Shown: positions 1 to 7,895 of the stretch, one piece after another
Layout: each line of letters opens with the position of its first letter
How positions within the stretch are numbered: the stretch's first letter is position 1
Assembly: GCF_001864895.1 (NCBI RefSeq)
Contig: NZ_MJGO01000037.1
Location: 604,759-668,758, forward strand
DNA: 64,000 nt
Reading direction: 5' to 3'
Source: Curtobacterium sp. MCBA15_009
GTDB taxonomy: Bacteria; Actinomycetota; Actinomycetes; Actinomycetales; Microbacteriaceae
Translations under genes and position numbers: made by a program
The notes under the pieces: generated by a model
The model's database searches: none
What the model was told of the DNA's origin: nothing
What the model saw: only the letters and a program-made list of their open reading frames with translations

Positions 1-94
1 TGCCGACCACGGCGCAGAGGACCGCGGCCAGGGCGCCGCCGACGAGGGCGCGCACCATGAAGTCGACGGAGAACGGATTGGTCAGCCAGGTCAC
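1..94 (-). CDS. Metal ABC transporter permease, ABC-3 family (N-terminus only)
   Basis: Only the first ~31 codons lie in the window; the gene runs off the left edge. From a GTG at 94 the peptide starts MTWLTNPFSVDFMVRALVGG and continues with an Ala/Val/Leu membrane segment. A Pro-Phe, then Phe-Met-x-Arg-Ala-Leu, leading into the first helix is typical of the Zn/Mn permeases ZnuB and MntB. It is divergent from the ATPase gene at 145 across a shared palindrome, so the two proteins probably form one Zn2+ or Mn2+ importer. Which metal is used cannot be told from this fragment. The binding-protein gene is not visible and may lie further left. Confidence 0.75.
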   Translation of the reverse strand, partial: MTWLTNPFSVDFMVRALVGGALAAVLCAVVG

Positions 95-110
95 GGTCCG
101 AGACGCTACA

Positions 111-143
111 TGAAAACGACTATCGATACTGATAGCGTGTTCA
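111..143. promoter_or_regulatory. Divergent metal-regulated operator/promoter candidate
   Basis: The 50-nt gap between permease and ATPase is AT-richer than its surroundings and holds the palindrome CTATC-N6-GATAG (120-135). This sits within a wider imperfect inverted repeat running from TGAAAACGAC (111) to GCGTGTTCA (135-143). TAGCGT at 133-138 lies 6 nt before the GTG at 145, giving a leaderless start for the ATPase. The TGAAAA start and the position next to a metal ABC transporter suggest a Zur- or MntR-type site. The match to a Zur consensus is only partial, so the regulator is an inference. Confidence 0.5.
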
Positions 144-144
144 G

Positions 145-783
145 GTGCCCTCGACCGCTCCGAACGACCTCCGGACCTCCGGCGTCCACCTCGACCGGGT
201 GACCGCCGTCCGCGGTGACCGGACCGTCCTCGACGGCGTCGACGTGACCTTCGCGGCCGGGGTCGTGACCGCGCTCACGGGTCCGAACGGCTCCGGCAAG
301 TCGACGCTGCTCGACGTGGTGGCGCAGGTCGTGACGCCGTCCGGCGGACGGGTGACGGGCCTCCCGGCCGACGGCGTCGCCTACGTGACCCAGTCCGTGC
401 CGCCAACCACCCTGCCGCTCACCGTCCGCGCGGCCGTGACGATGGGGCGGTGGCGGCACCGCACGTGGTGGCGGCCCCTCGGGCGCGGCGACCGGGCCGT
501 CGTCGACGCGCAACTCGAGCGGATGGCGATCACGGACCTGGCCGGCCGCCCGGTCGAGGAGCTCTCCGGCGGACAGCGGCAGCGCACGCTCGTGGCGCTC
601 GGCCTGGCGCAGCGCGCGCGGGTGCTGCTCGTCGACGAGCCGACCGCGGGGGCGGACGCCGACTCCGCGGCGCTCGTGGTGGCGGCGCTCGCCGACGAGG
701 CAGCCAGCGGCGTCGTGGTCGTGCACGCGGCGCACGACCCGGTCGCGATCGCCGCGGCCGACCGCGTCGTCACGCTCGGCTGA
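145..783 (+). CDS. Metal ABC transporter ATP-binding protein
   Basis: A complete 212-residue nucleotide-binding domain. Walker A is GPNGSGKST (46-54), the Q-loop Gln is at 83, the signature LSGGQ is at 140-144, Walker B VLLVDEP is at 160-166, and the switch His is in HAAHDP (~194-198). It should hydrolyse ATP on the cytoplasmic face to drive import by the divergent ABC-3 permease. The GTG start has no Shine-Dalgarno sequence and lies 6 nt after a TANNNT box, so the mRNA is probably leaderless. Length fits MntA/ZnuC ATPases. A heme or siderophore ATPase would look similar in sequence, but the partner permease argues for a metal ion. Confidence 0.85.
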   Translation: MPSTAPNDLRTSGVHLDRVTAVRGDRTVLDGVDVTFAAGVVTALTGPNGSGKSTLLDVVAQVVTPSGGRVTGLPADGVAYVTQSVPPTTLPLTVRAAVTMGRWRHRTWWRPLGRGDRAVVDAQLERMAITDLAGRPVEELSGGQRQRTLVALGLAQRARVLLVDEPTAGADADSAALVVAALADEAASGVVVVHAAHDPVAIAAADRVVTLG

Positions 784-818
784 CCCGCGTGCCGCCCGTC
801 CGGGGCGGAGGGGCGGGG

Positions 819-1847
819 CTACTCGCTCCGGACCGCCACCGTCCTGCCGGTGGCCACCGATTCCTGGGCGGCGAGCACGACCGCCAGCGTCCGGAGTCCG
901 ACGTGCACGTCCGGCTGCGGCTGCTCGCCGGAGCGGACCGCGTCGACGAACGTGCGGAGCATCGCCGTGTCGGGGTCCGCTCCGTACCGCGACTCGATGG
1001 GCAGCCCGGTCGCGGCGGCGGTGCCCCTGGCAGCCGCGCCGAAGAAGTCGGTCGCGATCGTGCCGCCGGTGCCCGCGACGTCCAGGGTCAGCCCGCCCCA
1101 CACCGCCGAGGTGTCCGGCGTGCTCCACGAGCAGTCGATGCCGGCGACGACGCCGTCCTCGTAGGTGACCGTCACGAGCCCCGCGGTCTCGGCCCGGGCG
1201 CGCGCGGCGTGCAGGGTGCGGTTGGCGACGGCCGTCACCGAGACGGGTGCCGAGCCGGTCAGGCCCTCGACCAGGTCCGCGATGTGCACGACGTGGTCGA
1301 CGATCGCGCCCCCGCCGGACAGCTCCGGTTCGGTGAACCAGGACCGGGTGAGCGGGAGCATGCCGTTGTTCGCACCGCGGATCGAGAACAGCTGCCCGAG
1401 GGCGCCGGACTCGTGGGCCGCCCGGAGCCTGCCGAACGCCGAGGTGAACCGCACCGGGTACGCGACCATGAGCAGCACGCCGGCCGCCTGGACGGCGTCG
1501 CGCATCGCGATGCCGTCCTCCCACGTCGTGGCGAGGGGCTTCTCGCACAGCACGTGCGCACCCGCGGCCGCGGCGGCCTCGACGAGCTCCCGGTGCCGGG
1601 CGTTCTCGCTCGTCACGACGACGGCGTCCGGCCGCCAGGCCAGGAGCTCCTGGTACGTGTCGACGTAGGCGACGCCGAGCTCGTCGGCCAGGTCGCGGCC
1701 GCGCAGCTCGACGAGCGACCCACCGGTGCTGACGCCGTCCGGGTCGGAACCGCGCACCTCGACCCCGGGCATCGCGGCGAGGGCGGTGAGGTACCCGATC
1801 GCGTGGGTGTGCGCGAAGGACAGCACGGCGATCCTGAGGTCGGTCAC
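819..1847 (-). CDS. Gfo/Idh/MocA family oxidoreductase (second gene of pair)
   Basis: A 342-residue NAD(P)-dependent oxidoreductase that probably acts on a sugar, inositol or a derivative. The Rossmann half spans ~1-120 and includes the family hallmark EKPLA (102-106). A C-terminal substrate-binding alpha/beta domain follows. The N-terminus reads AVLSFAHTHAIGYL rather than GxGxxG, a variant known in this superfamily. GTG at 1847 overlaps the stop of the upstream oxidoreductase (GTGA), so the two are translationally coupled. A short GC hairpin near 791-807 separates its end from the convergent ATPase gene. Substrate unknown. Confidence 0.85.
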   Translation of the reverse strand: MTDLRIAVLSFAHTHAIGYLTALAAMPGVEVRGSDPDGVSTGGSLVELRGRDLADELGVAYVDTYQELLAWRPDAVVVTSENARHRELVEAAAAAGAHVLCEKPLATTWEDGIAMRDAVQAAGVLLMVAYPVRFTSAFGRLRAAHESGALGQLFSIRGANNGMLPLTRSWFTEPELSGGGAIVDHVVHIADLVEGLTGSAPVSVTAVANRTLHAARARAETAGLVTVTYEDGVVAGIDCSWSTPDTSAVWGGLTLDVAGTGGTIATDFFGAAARGTAAATGLPIESRYGADPDTAMLRTFVDAVRSGEQPQPDVHVGLRTLAVVLAAQESVATGRTVAVRSE

Positions 1848-2857
1848 GCGGGCACCTCGAGCGACACCGGCTGCCCGGTCCCGAGCGACTCGAGCGCCGC
1901 GTTCGCCAGCCGGACCGCCGCGACGCCGTCGTCCGCGCTCACCCGCGGGGGCGGACCCCCGGCGAACGCGGCGAGGAACTCGCGTAGCTCGGCGCCGTAG
2001 GGGTCGTCGGCAGGGTCGACCTGCGGCAGGAAGCCGTCGAGTGCCTCGGGCGTCGCCAGGTCGGCGACCGAGTCCTGCTCGGCGCGGGACGAGTGCGACA
2101 GGCTGCCGGCCGTGCCGGTCACCGAGTACTCCGTCGTGAAGCCGAGGTGCTGCGGCCCCCAGATCCCGGCGACGTGGGTGATCGCCCCGGACGCGTGCGT
2201 GAGGAGCACGTGCGCCGCCTCGACCGGTTCGGCGACGGTGCCGCTCCGCGTGCCGACCGCGGAGACCCGGACGACCTCGCCGGCGACCCAGCGGGCGACG
2301 TCGAGGTCGTGGATCATCTGGTCCATCACGATGCCCCCGGACAGTGTCCGGTCCGCGAACCACGGCGCGTGCAGCGGGAAGGCCCCGGAGCGGACGAACC
2401 GCAGCACCGCCAGGTCGCCGAGGAGGCCCGTGGTCACGGCTTCCTTGAGGCGCACGTACGCGGGGAAGAACCGCACCACGTGGGCCGGGTAGAGCTGTCG
2501 GCCGGCGTCGCGCGCACGCTCCGCCAGGTCCGCCGCGTCGGCGTCGGTGCGGGCGAGCGGCTTCTCGGACACGACGTCCTTGCCGGCGGCCAGCGCCGCG
2601 CGGACCACCTCGGCGTGCGTCGCGGTCGGGGTCACGACGTCGACGACGTCCACCGCGTCGAACAGCGCATCGAGCGAGTCCACGACGGTGATCGAGGACC
2701 CGGCGGCCGCGGCGTCGGGACCGAAGGCCGCGGCGAGCTCGTCGGCACCGCCCTGGGCTTGGACGACGACCGGGCCGAGGCGCAGCAGGCCGGGCAGGTG
2801 CGCACGGGCGATGCCGCCGGCGCCGACGAGGCCGATCCGGGGCGGGGTCGGGGGCAT
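1844..2857 (-). CDS. Gfo/Idh/MocA family oxidoreductase (first gene of pair)
   Basis: A 337-residue dehydrogenase with a canonical nucleotide-binding start, GAGGIA (12-17), and the EKPLA motif (98-102). The C-terminal half is the usual Gfo/Idh/MocA substrate domain. ATG at 2857 is preceded by GGAG 5-8 nt away. It heads a two-gene operon with a paralogous dehydrogenase; such pairs often oxidise a sugar or inositol in successive steps or form hetero-oligomers, but no transporter or kinase lies beside them to indicate the substrate. An inverted repeat CCGGTC-N6-GACCGG (2880-2897) in the promoter region could be an operator (weak). Confidence 0.87.
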   Translation of the reverse strand: MPPTPPRIGLVGAGGIARAHLPGLLRLGPVVVQAQGGADELAAAFGPDAAAAGSSITVVDSLDALFDAVDVVDVVTPTATHAEVVRAALAAGKDVVSEKPLARTDADAADLAERARDAGRQLYPAHVVRFFPAYVRLKEAVTTGLLGDLAVLRFVRSGAFPLHAPWFADRTLSGGIVMDQMIHDLDVARWVAGEVVRVSAVGTRSGTVAEPVEAAHVLLTHASGAITHVAGIWGPQHLGFTTEYSVTGTAGSLSHSSRAEQDSVADLATPEALDGFLPQVDPADDPYGAELREFLAAFAGGPPPRVSADDGVAAVRLANAALESLGTGQPVSLEVPA

Positions 2858-3040
2858 CGGAGCTCCTTCGCGGGGTGGGCCGGTCGACGGTGACCGGACG
2901 CGGCCATGCTAGCGAGCGGCGCGCACGGGTGGCCCTCGAGCAGCGCTGGGTCGACAGCAGAAGCGTGGAAAGGATTTTTCTGAGATAGTGGCACAAGTCA
3001 GAAGATCTGGCGTCGTTGTTCTGCGATCGGAAGGAGCGTC

Positions 3041-4228
3041 GTGACCATGAGCACCTGGCCGGCGCTGGAGTACGAGCAACTCGACTGGGAGCGGCGTGAC
3101 GCCGACCATGGTCCACGAGCAGCTCGACGCAGCAGGGTGCGCGAACAGTACCTCGCCGCGGTGCCGCCGCACATCGCCGCGGCCGCACTCGAGCTGAGTG
3201 ACGCCGTGGCGACGCTGGTCGACGAGGCCTCCACGGCGTTGGTGCGGTTCGATGGCGAGCTCGGTGGCGAGGTGGCGCCGTTCTCGTCGCTCCTCCTCCG
3301 GTCAGAGGCAGCGGCGTCCTCACAGATCGAACACCTCACGGCGAGTGCCCGACAGGTCTTCACCGCCGAGATCGGCGCCCCGGGCAAGCGCAACGCCACC
3401 GCGATCATCTCCAACACGCGCGCCATGCGGACCGCGATCGAGTTGTCCGACGAGTTGACCGCGGACACCGTGCTCGCCATGCACGAGGTGCTGATGGACG
3501 GAGACCCGCACCACGAAGCCGGAGCCTTCCGGCAGGAGCCCGTCTGGATCGGGACGGACGGACGATCCCCGGTCGGTGCCGACTACGTCGCCCCGGCCTG
3601 GCCACGGGTGCCGGCGTTGATCGACGACGTGATGACGTTCGCACGACGCCTCGACCTGCCGCGGTTGGCGCAGGTCGCGGTGGCACACGCGCAGTTCGAG
3701 ACGGTCCACCCGTTCACCGACGGCAACGGGCGCACAGGGCGTGCTCTGCTGCAGGCGATGCTGCGCTCGAACGAACTGACCCGGAACGTCACGGTCCCCG
3801 TGTCAGCTGGGCTCCTCGCCGACACCGACGGGTACGTCGAGGCGCTGATGGCGTACCGCCGCGGAGACGTCGAGCCGATCATCCGACGGGTGGCGGAAGC
3901 GTCGTTCACCGCCATCGGGAACGCCGAAGAACTGGTGCAGGACATCCAGCGGATCCGCCAGGGCTGGCGTGATCGCGTCGACGCTCGGCGCGACTCCGGT
4001 GTCTGGGCCGCACTCGACGTCGTCGCCCGCCAGCCGGTGCTGAACGCGACGACGCTCGCTTCCCAGATGGGGATCGCCCCACGGAACGCCTACCCGCACC
4101 TCCAGAAGCTCGTCGCAGCGGGGGTCCTCCTGTCGAAGAACGAATACCAGCACGGGGTCCTGTACCGCAACGACGAGGTCCTGGCGGCGCTCGACGCGTT
4201 CGCCCGGCGGGCCGGTCGTCGCGGCTGA
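3041..4228 (+). CDS. Fic family protein (predicted AMP-transferase)
   Basis: A 395-residue Fic/DOC protein. The catalytic motif HPFTDGNGRTGR is complete at 223-234 (His base, acidic residue, GNGR anion hole). SSQIEH at 93-98 occupies the place of the autoinhibitory helix motif (S/T)xxxE(G/N), but the last residue is His rather than Gly or Asn. Residues ~325-390 look like a winged helix, as in many single-chain bacterial Fic proteins. AAGGAG at 3031-3036 serves either GTG 3041 (4-nt spacing) or ATG 3047 (10 nt). No antitoxin gene lies alongside. TTG leucine codons are commoner than in neighbours, a weak hint of transfer. The target protein is unknown. Confidence 0.9.
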   Translation: MTMSTWPALEYEQLDWERRDADHGPRAARRSRVREQYLAAVPPHIAAAALELSDAVATLVDEASTALVRFDGELGGEVAPFSSLLLRSEAAASSQIEHLTASARQVFTAEIGAPGKRNATAIISNTRAMRTAIELSDELTADTVLAMHEVLMDGDPHHEAGAFRQEPVWIGTDGRSPVGADYVAPAWPRVPALIDDVMTFARRLDLPRLAQVAVAHAQFETVHPFTDGNGRTGRALLQAMLRSNELTRNVTVPVSAGLLADTDGYVEALMAYRRGDVEPIIRRVAEASFTAIGNAEELVQDIQRIRQGWRDRVDARRDSGVWAALDVVARQPVLNATTLASQMGIAPRNAYPHLQKLVAAGVLLSKNEYQHGVLYRNDEVLAALDAFARRAGRRG

Positions 4229-4241
4229 AGCGCGCCCGGGC

Positions 4242-4982
4242 TCAGGCGTCGAGCGCGCGCCGTGCGGCCGCCACGACCTCGGCGTCGGTGACGAAGTGCG
4301 CGGACCCGTCGTCGGCGCCGCCCATCGGCACCCCGTCGTGCGCGCTGTCCGCCGCGGGGCGCTTCGCGGAGAGGTGCACCGCGGCGACACCGGCGCGTAC
4401 CAGTGCCGGGACGTCGTGCGGGGTGACGCCGGCGCCGGCCATCACCTGCACCGGTCCGGCCGCCTCGACCATGCGGGCGATGGTGACCGCACCCGCCGCG
4501 GCTGTGGGCGCGCCGCCCGAGGTCAGCACCCGCGTGAAGCCGAGGTCGGCGACCGTCGCCGCGGCCGTGACCGGGTCGATCGCGTGGTCGACCGCGCGGT
4601 GCAGCGTCACCTCGGCCGTCGCGCTGACCGAGCGTGCGGCGTCCACGAAGCGGCGCAGGGCGTCACGGTCGAGCGTCCGGTCCGCGCGGAGCGCCCCGAC
4701 CACGACCCCCGCGGCGCCGGAGCGCAGGACGGCGCGGACCTCGCGCTCCATCAGCGCGATCTCGTCCGGCGTGTGCACGAAGCCGCCGGGGCGGCAGCGC
4801 ACGAGCGCGTGGGCGGGGATGCCGGTCTCGTGCGTGGCCTCGACGAGGGCCTGGGACGGTGTGAGCCCGCCGAGCTCGAGGCCGACGCAGAGTTCGACCC
4901 GGTCGGCACCGCCGTCGCGGGCGACGACCGCGCCCGCGGGTGAGGTGACGGCGATCTCGAGGGCGACGGGGGCGGTGGTCAC
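4242..4982 (-). CDS. cutC: CutC family protein
   Basis: A 246-residue TIM-barrel protein of the CutC family, with the hallmark ADRVELC (26-32) and VRCRPGGF (61-68), both of which contain the conserved cysteines. CutC was named for copper tolerance in E. coli, but a direct copper role is disputed. Here it ends a three-gene leftward operon behind a ROK regulator and an M81 metallopeptidase. GTG at 4982 overlaps the metallopeptidase stop (GTGA). This context suggests a catabolic rather than a metal role; that is inference. It converges on the Fic gene with a 13-nt gap. Confidence 0.9.
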   Translation of the reverse strand: MTTAPVALEIAVTSPAGAVVARDGGADRVELCVGLELGGLTPSQALVEATHETGIPAHALVRCRPGGFVHTPDEIALMEREVRAVLRSGAAGVVVGALRADRTLDRDALRRFVDAARSVSATAEVTLHRAVDHAIDPVTAAATVADLGFTRVLTSGGAPTAAAGAVTIARMVEAAGPVQVMAGAGVTPHDVPALVRAGVAAVHLSAKRPAADSAHDGVPMGGADDGSAHFVTDAEVVAAARRALDA

Positions 4983-6502
4983 GCGATGGCTCCGAGCGGT
5001 TCGTTCGACGGCGGGATGATCCGGGCGCCGAGGTCGGGCGCCGACGGGAACACTCGATCGTAGGGGAACAGGGGCCGCTCGATCCTGTGGTGCCCGAGCC
5101 GGAGCAGGTCCTGGTCGACGCCGCCGGGGGTGAGCGCGAGCATCCAGTCGGCGGCCATGTCGAACAGTTCGGGTTCGAGGTACCCGATCTTCACGACGAC
5201 CACGTCGGCGCTGCGCGGGTCGAGGTCGAGGTCGGTGAAGTCGTGCTCGTGGTGGTACGGCTTCCGCAGCGTCGTCAGGATCGCGAAGACGCTGCCGACC
5301 TGCAGCACGACCTCGGTCTCGGCGTCGCGGTCGCCGTGCTTGATCGCGTGCACCCGGCCGGTCATCGTGACCGGACCGGCGTGGACGTCGTCGACCGCGG
5401 CACCGGCGGTCACGGTGACCGTGGCTCCCACGCCGGCTTCCACCGCCGTCGCCACCGCCTCCGGACCGGGGACGCTCGCGTACAGGACGGTCGGGCCGTC
5501 GGCCGCGGCGAAGGCGGGGTTCGCGAGCACCTGCGTCAGCCCCCACGACATGTCGCCCGAGCCGCCGGCGGTCGGGTTGTCGCCGGAGTCGGAGACGAAG
5601 AACGGCCGGGCGGCGCCGGGCGCGAGCGCGGCGGCGATGCACTCGTCGAACGTGCCGGTCGGGGCGACGAACGCGAAGTCCTCGCGGGCGTCCCAGAAGG
5701 CGCGCGCGAGCCGTTCCGCGCCCGCGGCGACGGCCTCCGCTGACCACCCGGTGACGACGGTGACAGCGCGGTCGCGGGGCTGGTCGGCCCAGGCGTAGCC
5801 GACCCAGATCGCGGCGTCGAGCACGCCGTCGGTCCGCTCGACCTCGGCCACCTGCGCGTACACCGAGGCCGCTGGCTCGATGCGGGTGGAGGTCTGCTCG
5901 CCGGGCAGCAGCACCGGGATCGGGACCCACGCCTTCACCGGGCGCTGCGCACCGACCGGCCGTTCGGTGAGCACGTCGACCAGGTTCCGGACGGCGCGCT
6001 CCTTCGTCTCGAGGGCGTCCTCGTGCGGGGCCATCCGGTAGCAGGTGACGAGGTCGACCTGGTGGGCGAGCTCCGCGGTGACGTTGCCGTGCAGGTCCAT
6101 CGACGCCGACACGACCACCTCGGGGCCGACGACCGCGCGGATCCGGCCGAGCAGGTCGGCCTCGGCGTCGTCGAGGCCCTCGACCACCATCGCGCCGTGG
6201 ATGTCGTACCAGAGACCGTCCACCGGGCCGATCGCCTCCAGCCGCGTGACGATCTCCGCGGCGAGCGACTCGTACGCGGCACGGTCCACGATCCCGCCCG
6301 GCAGCGCGTGCCCGATGAGCGCCCCGCGGAAGTCGGCGCGTGCCGACAGCGGACCGAGGAAGTCGTACCGCGCCACGACCTCGTCCCCGCGGTCCGGGTG
6401 GAACGCCGGGGCGAGGGTGCGGGTCGGCGTGAAGGTCGAGGTCTCGATGGCGAGCCCGGCGATCGCGATGACCGGGCGGCGGGTGGCGGTGGTCTCAGAC
6501 AC
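4979..6502 (-). CDS. M81 family metallopeptidase (MlrC-like)
   Basis: A 507-residue homolog of MlrC, the last enzyme of the microcystin-degrading pathway, a zinc metallopeptidase that cuts linear oligopeptides. Conserved segments are IAGLAIETSTF near the N-terminus, YDIHGAM (99-105), SMDLHGN (134-140), PHEDALETKERA (159-170) and SDSGDNPTAGGSGD (~301-314). The His and Asp residues in these segments are the probable metal ligands. No signal peptide, so it should act in the cytoplasm on imported peptides. GTG at 6502 overlaps the end of the ROK regulator by 8 bp. The adjacent oligopeptide ABC importer supports a role in degrading its cargo. The microcystin-like specificity itself is not implied. 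Confidence 0.87.
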   Translation of the reverse strand: MSETTATRRPVIAIAGLAIETSTFTPTRTLAPAFHPDRGDEVVARYDFLGPLSARADFRGALIGHALPGGIVDRAAYESLAAEIVTRLEAIGPVDGLWYDIHGAMVVEGLDDAEADLLGRIRAVVGPEVVVSASMDLHGNVTAELAHQVDLVTCYRMAPHEDALETKERAVRNLVDVLTERPVGAQRPVKAWVPIPVLLPGEQTSTRIEPAASVYAQVAEVERTDGVLDAAIWVGYAWADQPRDRAVTVVTGWSAEAVAAGAERLARAFWDAREDFAFVAPTGTFDECIAAALAPGAARPFFVSDSGDNPTAGGSGDMSWGLTQVLANPAFAAADGPTVLYASVPGPEAVATAVEAGVGATVTVTAGAAVDDVHAGPVTMTGRVHAIKHGDRDAETEVVLQVGSVFAILTTLRKPYHHEHDFTDLDLDPRSADVVVVKIGYLEPELFDMAADWMLALTPGGVDQDLLRLGHHRIERPLFPYDRVFPSAPDLGARIIPPSNEPLGAIA

Positions 6503-7679
6503 GGACGCTCCTGTTCCTGGTGGTGGACTGCGGGATGGGGGCGGACCGCTCCTCGAGCGAGGCGGCCAGGCCGCGCTGCAACGCGAACTGCCCCGCGCCG
6601 ACGAGTCCGGCGTCGGCGCCGAGGGACACCGGCTCGATGGCCAGGTGCTGCGTCATCAGCGGGTGGCAGCTCTCGTAGAGCTGGCTGCGCACCGCGGCGA
6701 TGAACGGGTCCAGGGTGGACAGGATGCCGCCGAGGTAGACGGCGTCCGGGTTGAAGAAGTTGACGTTGGCGGCGAGGACCTCGCCCAGGTAGCGCCCGGC
6801 GAGCCGGACGGCGCGGGTGGCCTCGGGGTGTGCGTCCGACGCGAGGCGGACGACGTCGGCGGTGGAGGACACGTCGACCCCGGCCCCGGACAGGATCCGG
6901 ACGAGCGCCGCACCGGAGGCGACGGTCTCCAGGCACCCGGTGTTGCCGCAGGAGCACGGGGTGTCCCCGGCGGCGTCGATGCGCACGTGCGTGATGTCCC
7001 CGGCCGACCCGGTCGACCCGCGGTACAACCGCCCGTCGATGACGATGCCCGCGCCGATCGCCGACCCGGCCTTGATCGTGATCGTCTGCCGACGGCCCGG
7101 GTCCTGCACGGTCTGCTCGCCGGCGGCCATGCAGTTCGCGTCGTTGTCGACGACAGCCGGCAGGCCGAACCGGTCGGACAGCCAGGCGGCGACGGGGAAG
7201 CCGTTCCAGCCGGGCATCCGGCTCGGCAGGTCGACGACCCCCGCCTCGACGTCGACGGGGCCGGGCAGGCTCAGGCCCACGCCGCGCAGTCCGGCGCGGC
7301 CGCGCTCGTCGGCGAGGCGCTCGAGCAGCGCGGCGAGGCGCTGCAGGCCGGCGGTCGGCCCGTCGGAGAGCGCGAAGGGCACGTTCGCGACGGACTCGAG
7401 CGCGCCGCCGGGCAGGACGATGCCGATCCGGACGTGGCCGCCGCCGACGTCCGCGGCCACGGCGTACTCGTCGGCCCCGCCGATGCGGAGCACCTTGCGC
7501 GGTCGGCCGCCCGTCGAGACGTCGGTGCCCTCCTCTGCGAGGACGCCGTGCGACAGCAGGTGGGCGACCACGTGCGACACCGTCGACGGCGCGGCACCGA
7601 GGAGCTTCGCGATCTCCGTCCGGCTCGCCGCCTGACCCGAGGCGACGAGTTCGAGGACGCGGGCGCTGAGGTCCGGCAC
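6495..7679 (-). CDS. ROK family transcriptional regulator
   Basis: A 394-residue repressor. An N-terminal winged helix (~5-60, SRTEIAKLLGAAPSTVSHVVAHL) is followed by a ROK domain with VVDNDANCMAAGE and the complete zinc motif CSCGNTGCLE. GTG at 7679 was chosen because GGAGAAAG stands at proper spacing and the DNA-binding domain begins at once. A GTG at 7757 in the same frame lacks a spaced Shine-Dalgarno sequence. It leads the cutC/M81 operon and is divergent from the oligopeptide ABC operon, so it probably controls both. Related proteins (NagC, Mlc, XylR) respond to sugars or sugar phosphates, which fits the ROK kinase encoded at 13426. Confidence 0.9.
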   Translation of the reverse strand: MPDLSARVLELVASGQAASRTEIAKLLGAAPSTVSHVVAHLLSHGVLAEEGTDVSTGGRPRKVLRIGGADEYAVAADVGGGHVRIGIVLPGGALESVANVPFALSDGPTAGLQRLAALLERLADERGRAGLRGVGLSLPGPVDVEAGVVDLPSRMPGWNGFPVAAWLSDRFGLPAVVDNDANCMAAGEQTVQDPGRRQTITIKAGSAIGAGIVIDGRLYRGSTGSAGDITHVRIDAAGDTPCSCGNTGCLETVASGAALVRILSGAGVDVSSTADVVRLASDAHPEATRAVRLAGRYLGEVLAANVNFFNPDAVYLGGILSTLDPFIAAVRSQLYESCHPLMTQHLAIEPVSLGADAGLVGAGQFALQRGLAASLEERSAPIPQSTTRNRSVRV

Positions 7680-7791
7680 GACTTTCTCCAATCCGGGCGG
7701 AATGCCGGTCGACCCGACCGAACACCCGGAGCCTAACCGGCGGAACGCCCCGTTCACCCTTTCCGCCGTTCCGCAGAAACGCAGTTTTTAC

Positions 7792-7805
7792 ACGAACATG
7801 TTTGT
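7792..7805. promoter_or_regulatory. Candidate ROK-regulator operator
   Basis: ACGAACATGTTTGT is a 14-bp near-palindrome with a perfect AACATGTT core (7795-7802). It lies in an AT-rich patch within the 216-bp gap between the divergent ROK repressor and the ABC transporter operon. Position and symmetry fit an operator; assignment to the ROK protein is inferred from neighbourhood only. Confidence 0.45.
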
Positions 7806-7895
7806 TTTTCCAACGCCTTTGGCCATTGACTGTGTCCGTGCCGCTCGGCACGCGTGCTCCACCTCCGAACGAACGTCCACACAAGGAGACACCGC

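Noticed and set aside
7680-7757. Earlier GTG start of the ROK regulator at 7757
   Set aside because: Its purine stretch abuts the start codon, while GTG 7679 has GGAGAAAG at proper spacing and starts right at the DNA-binding domain.
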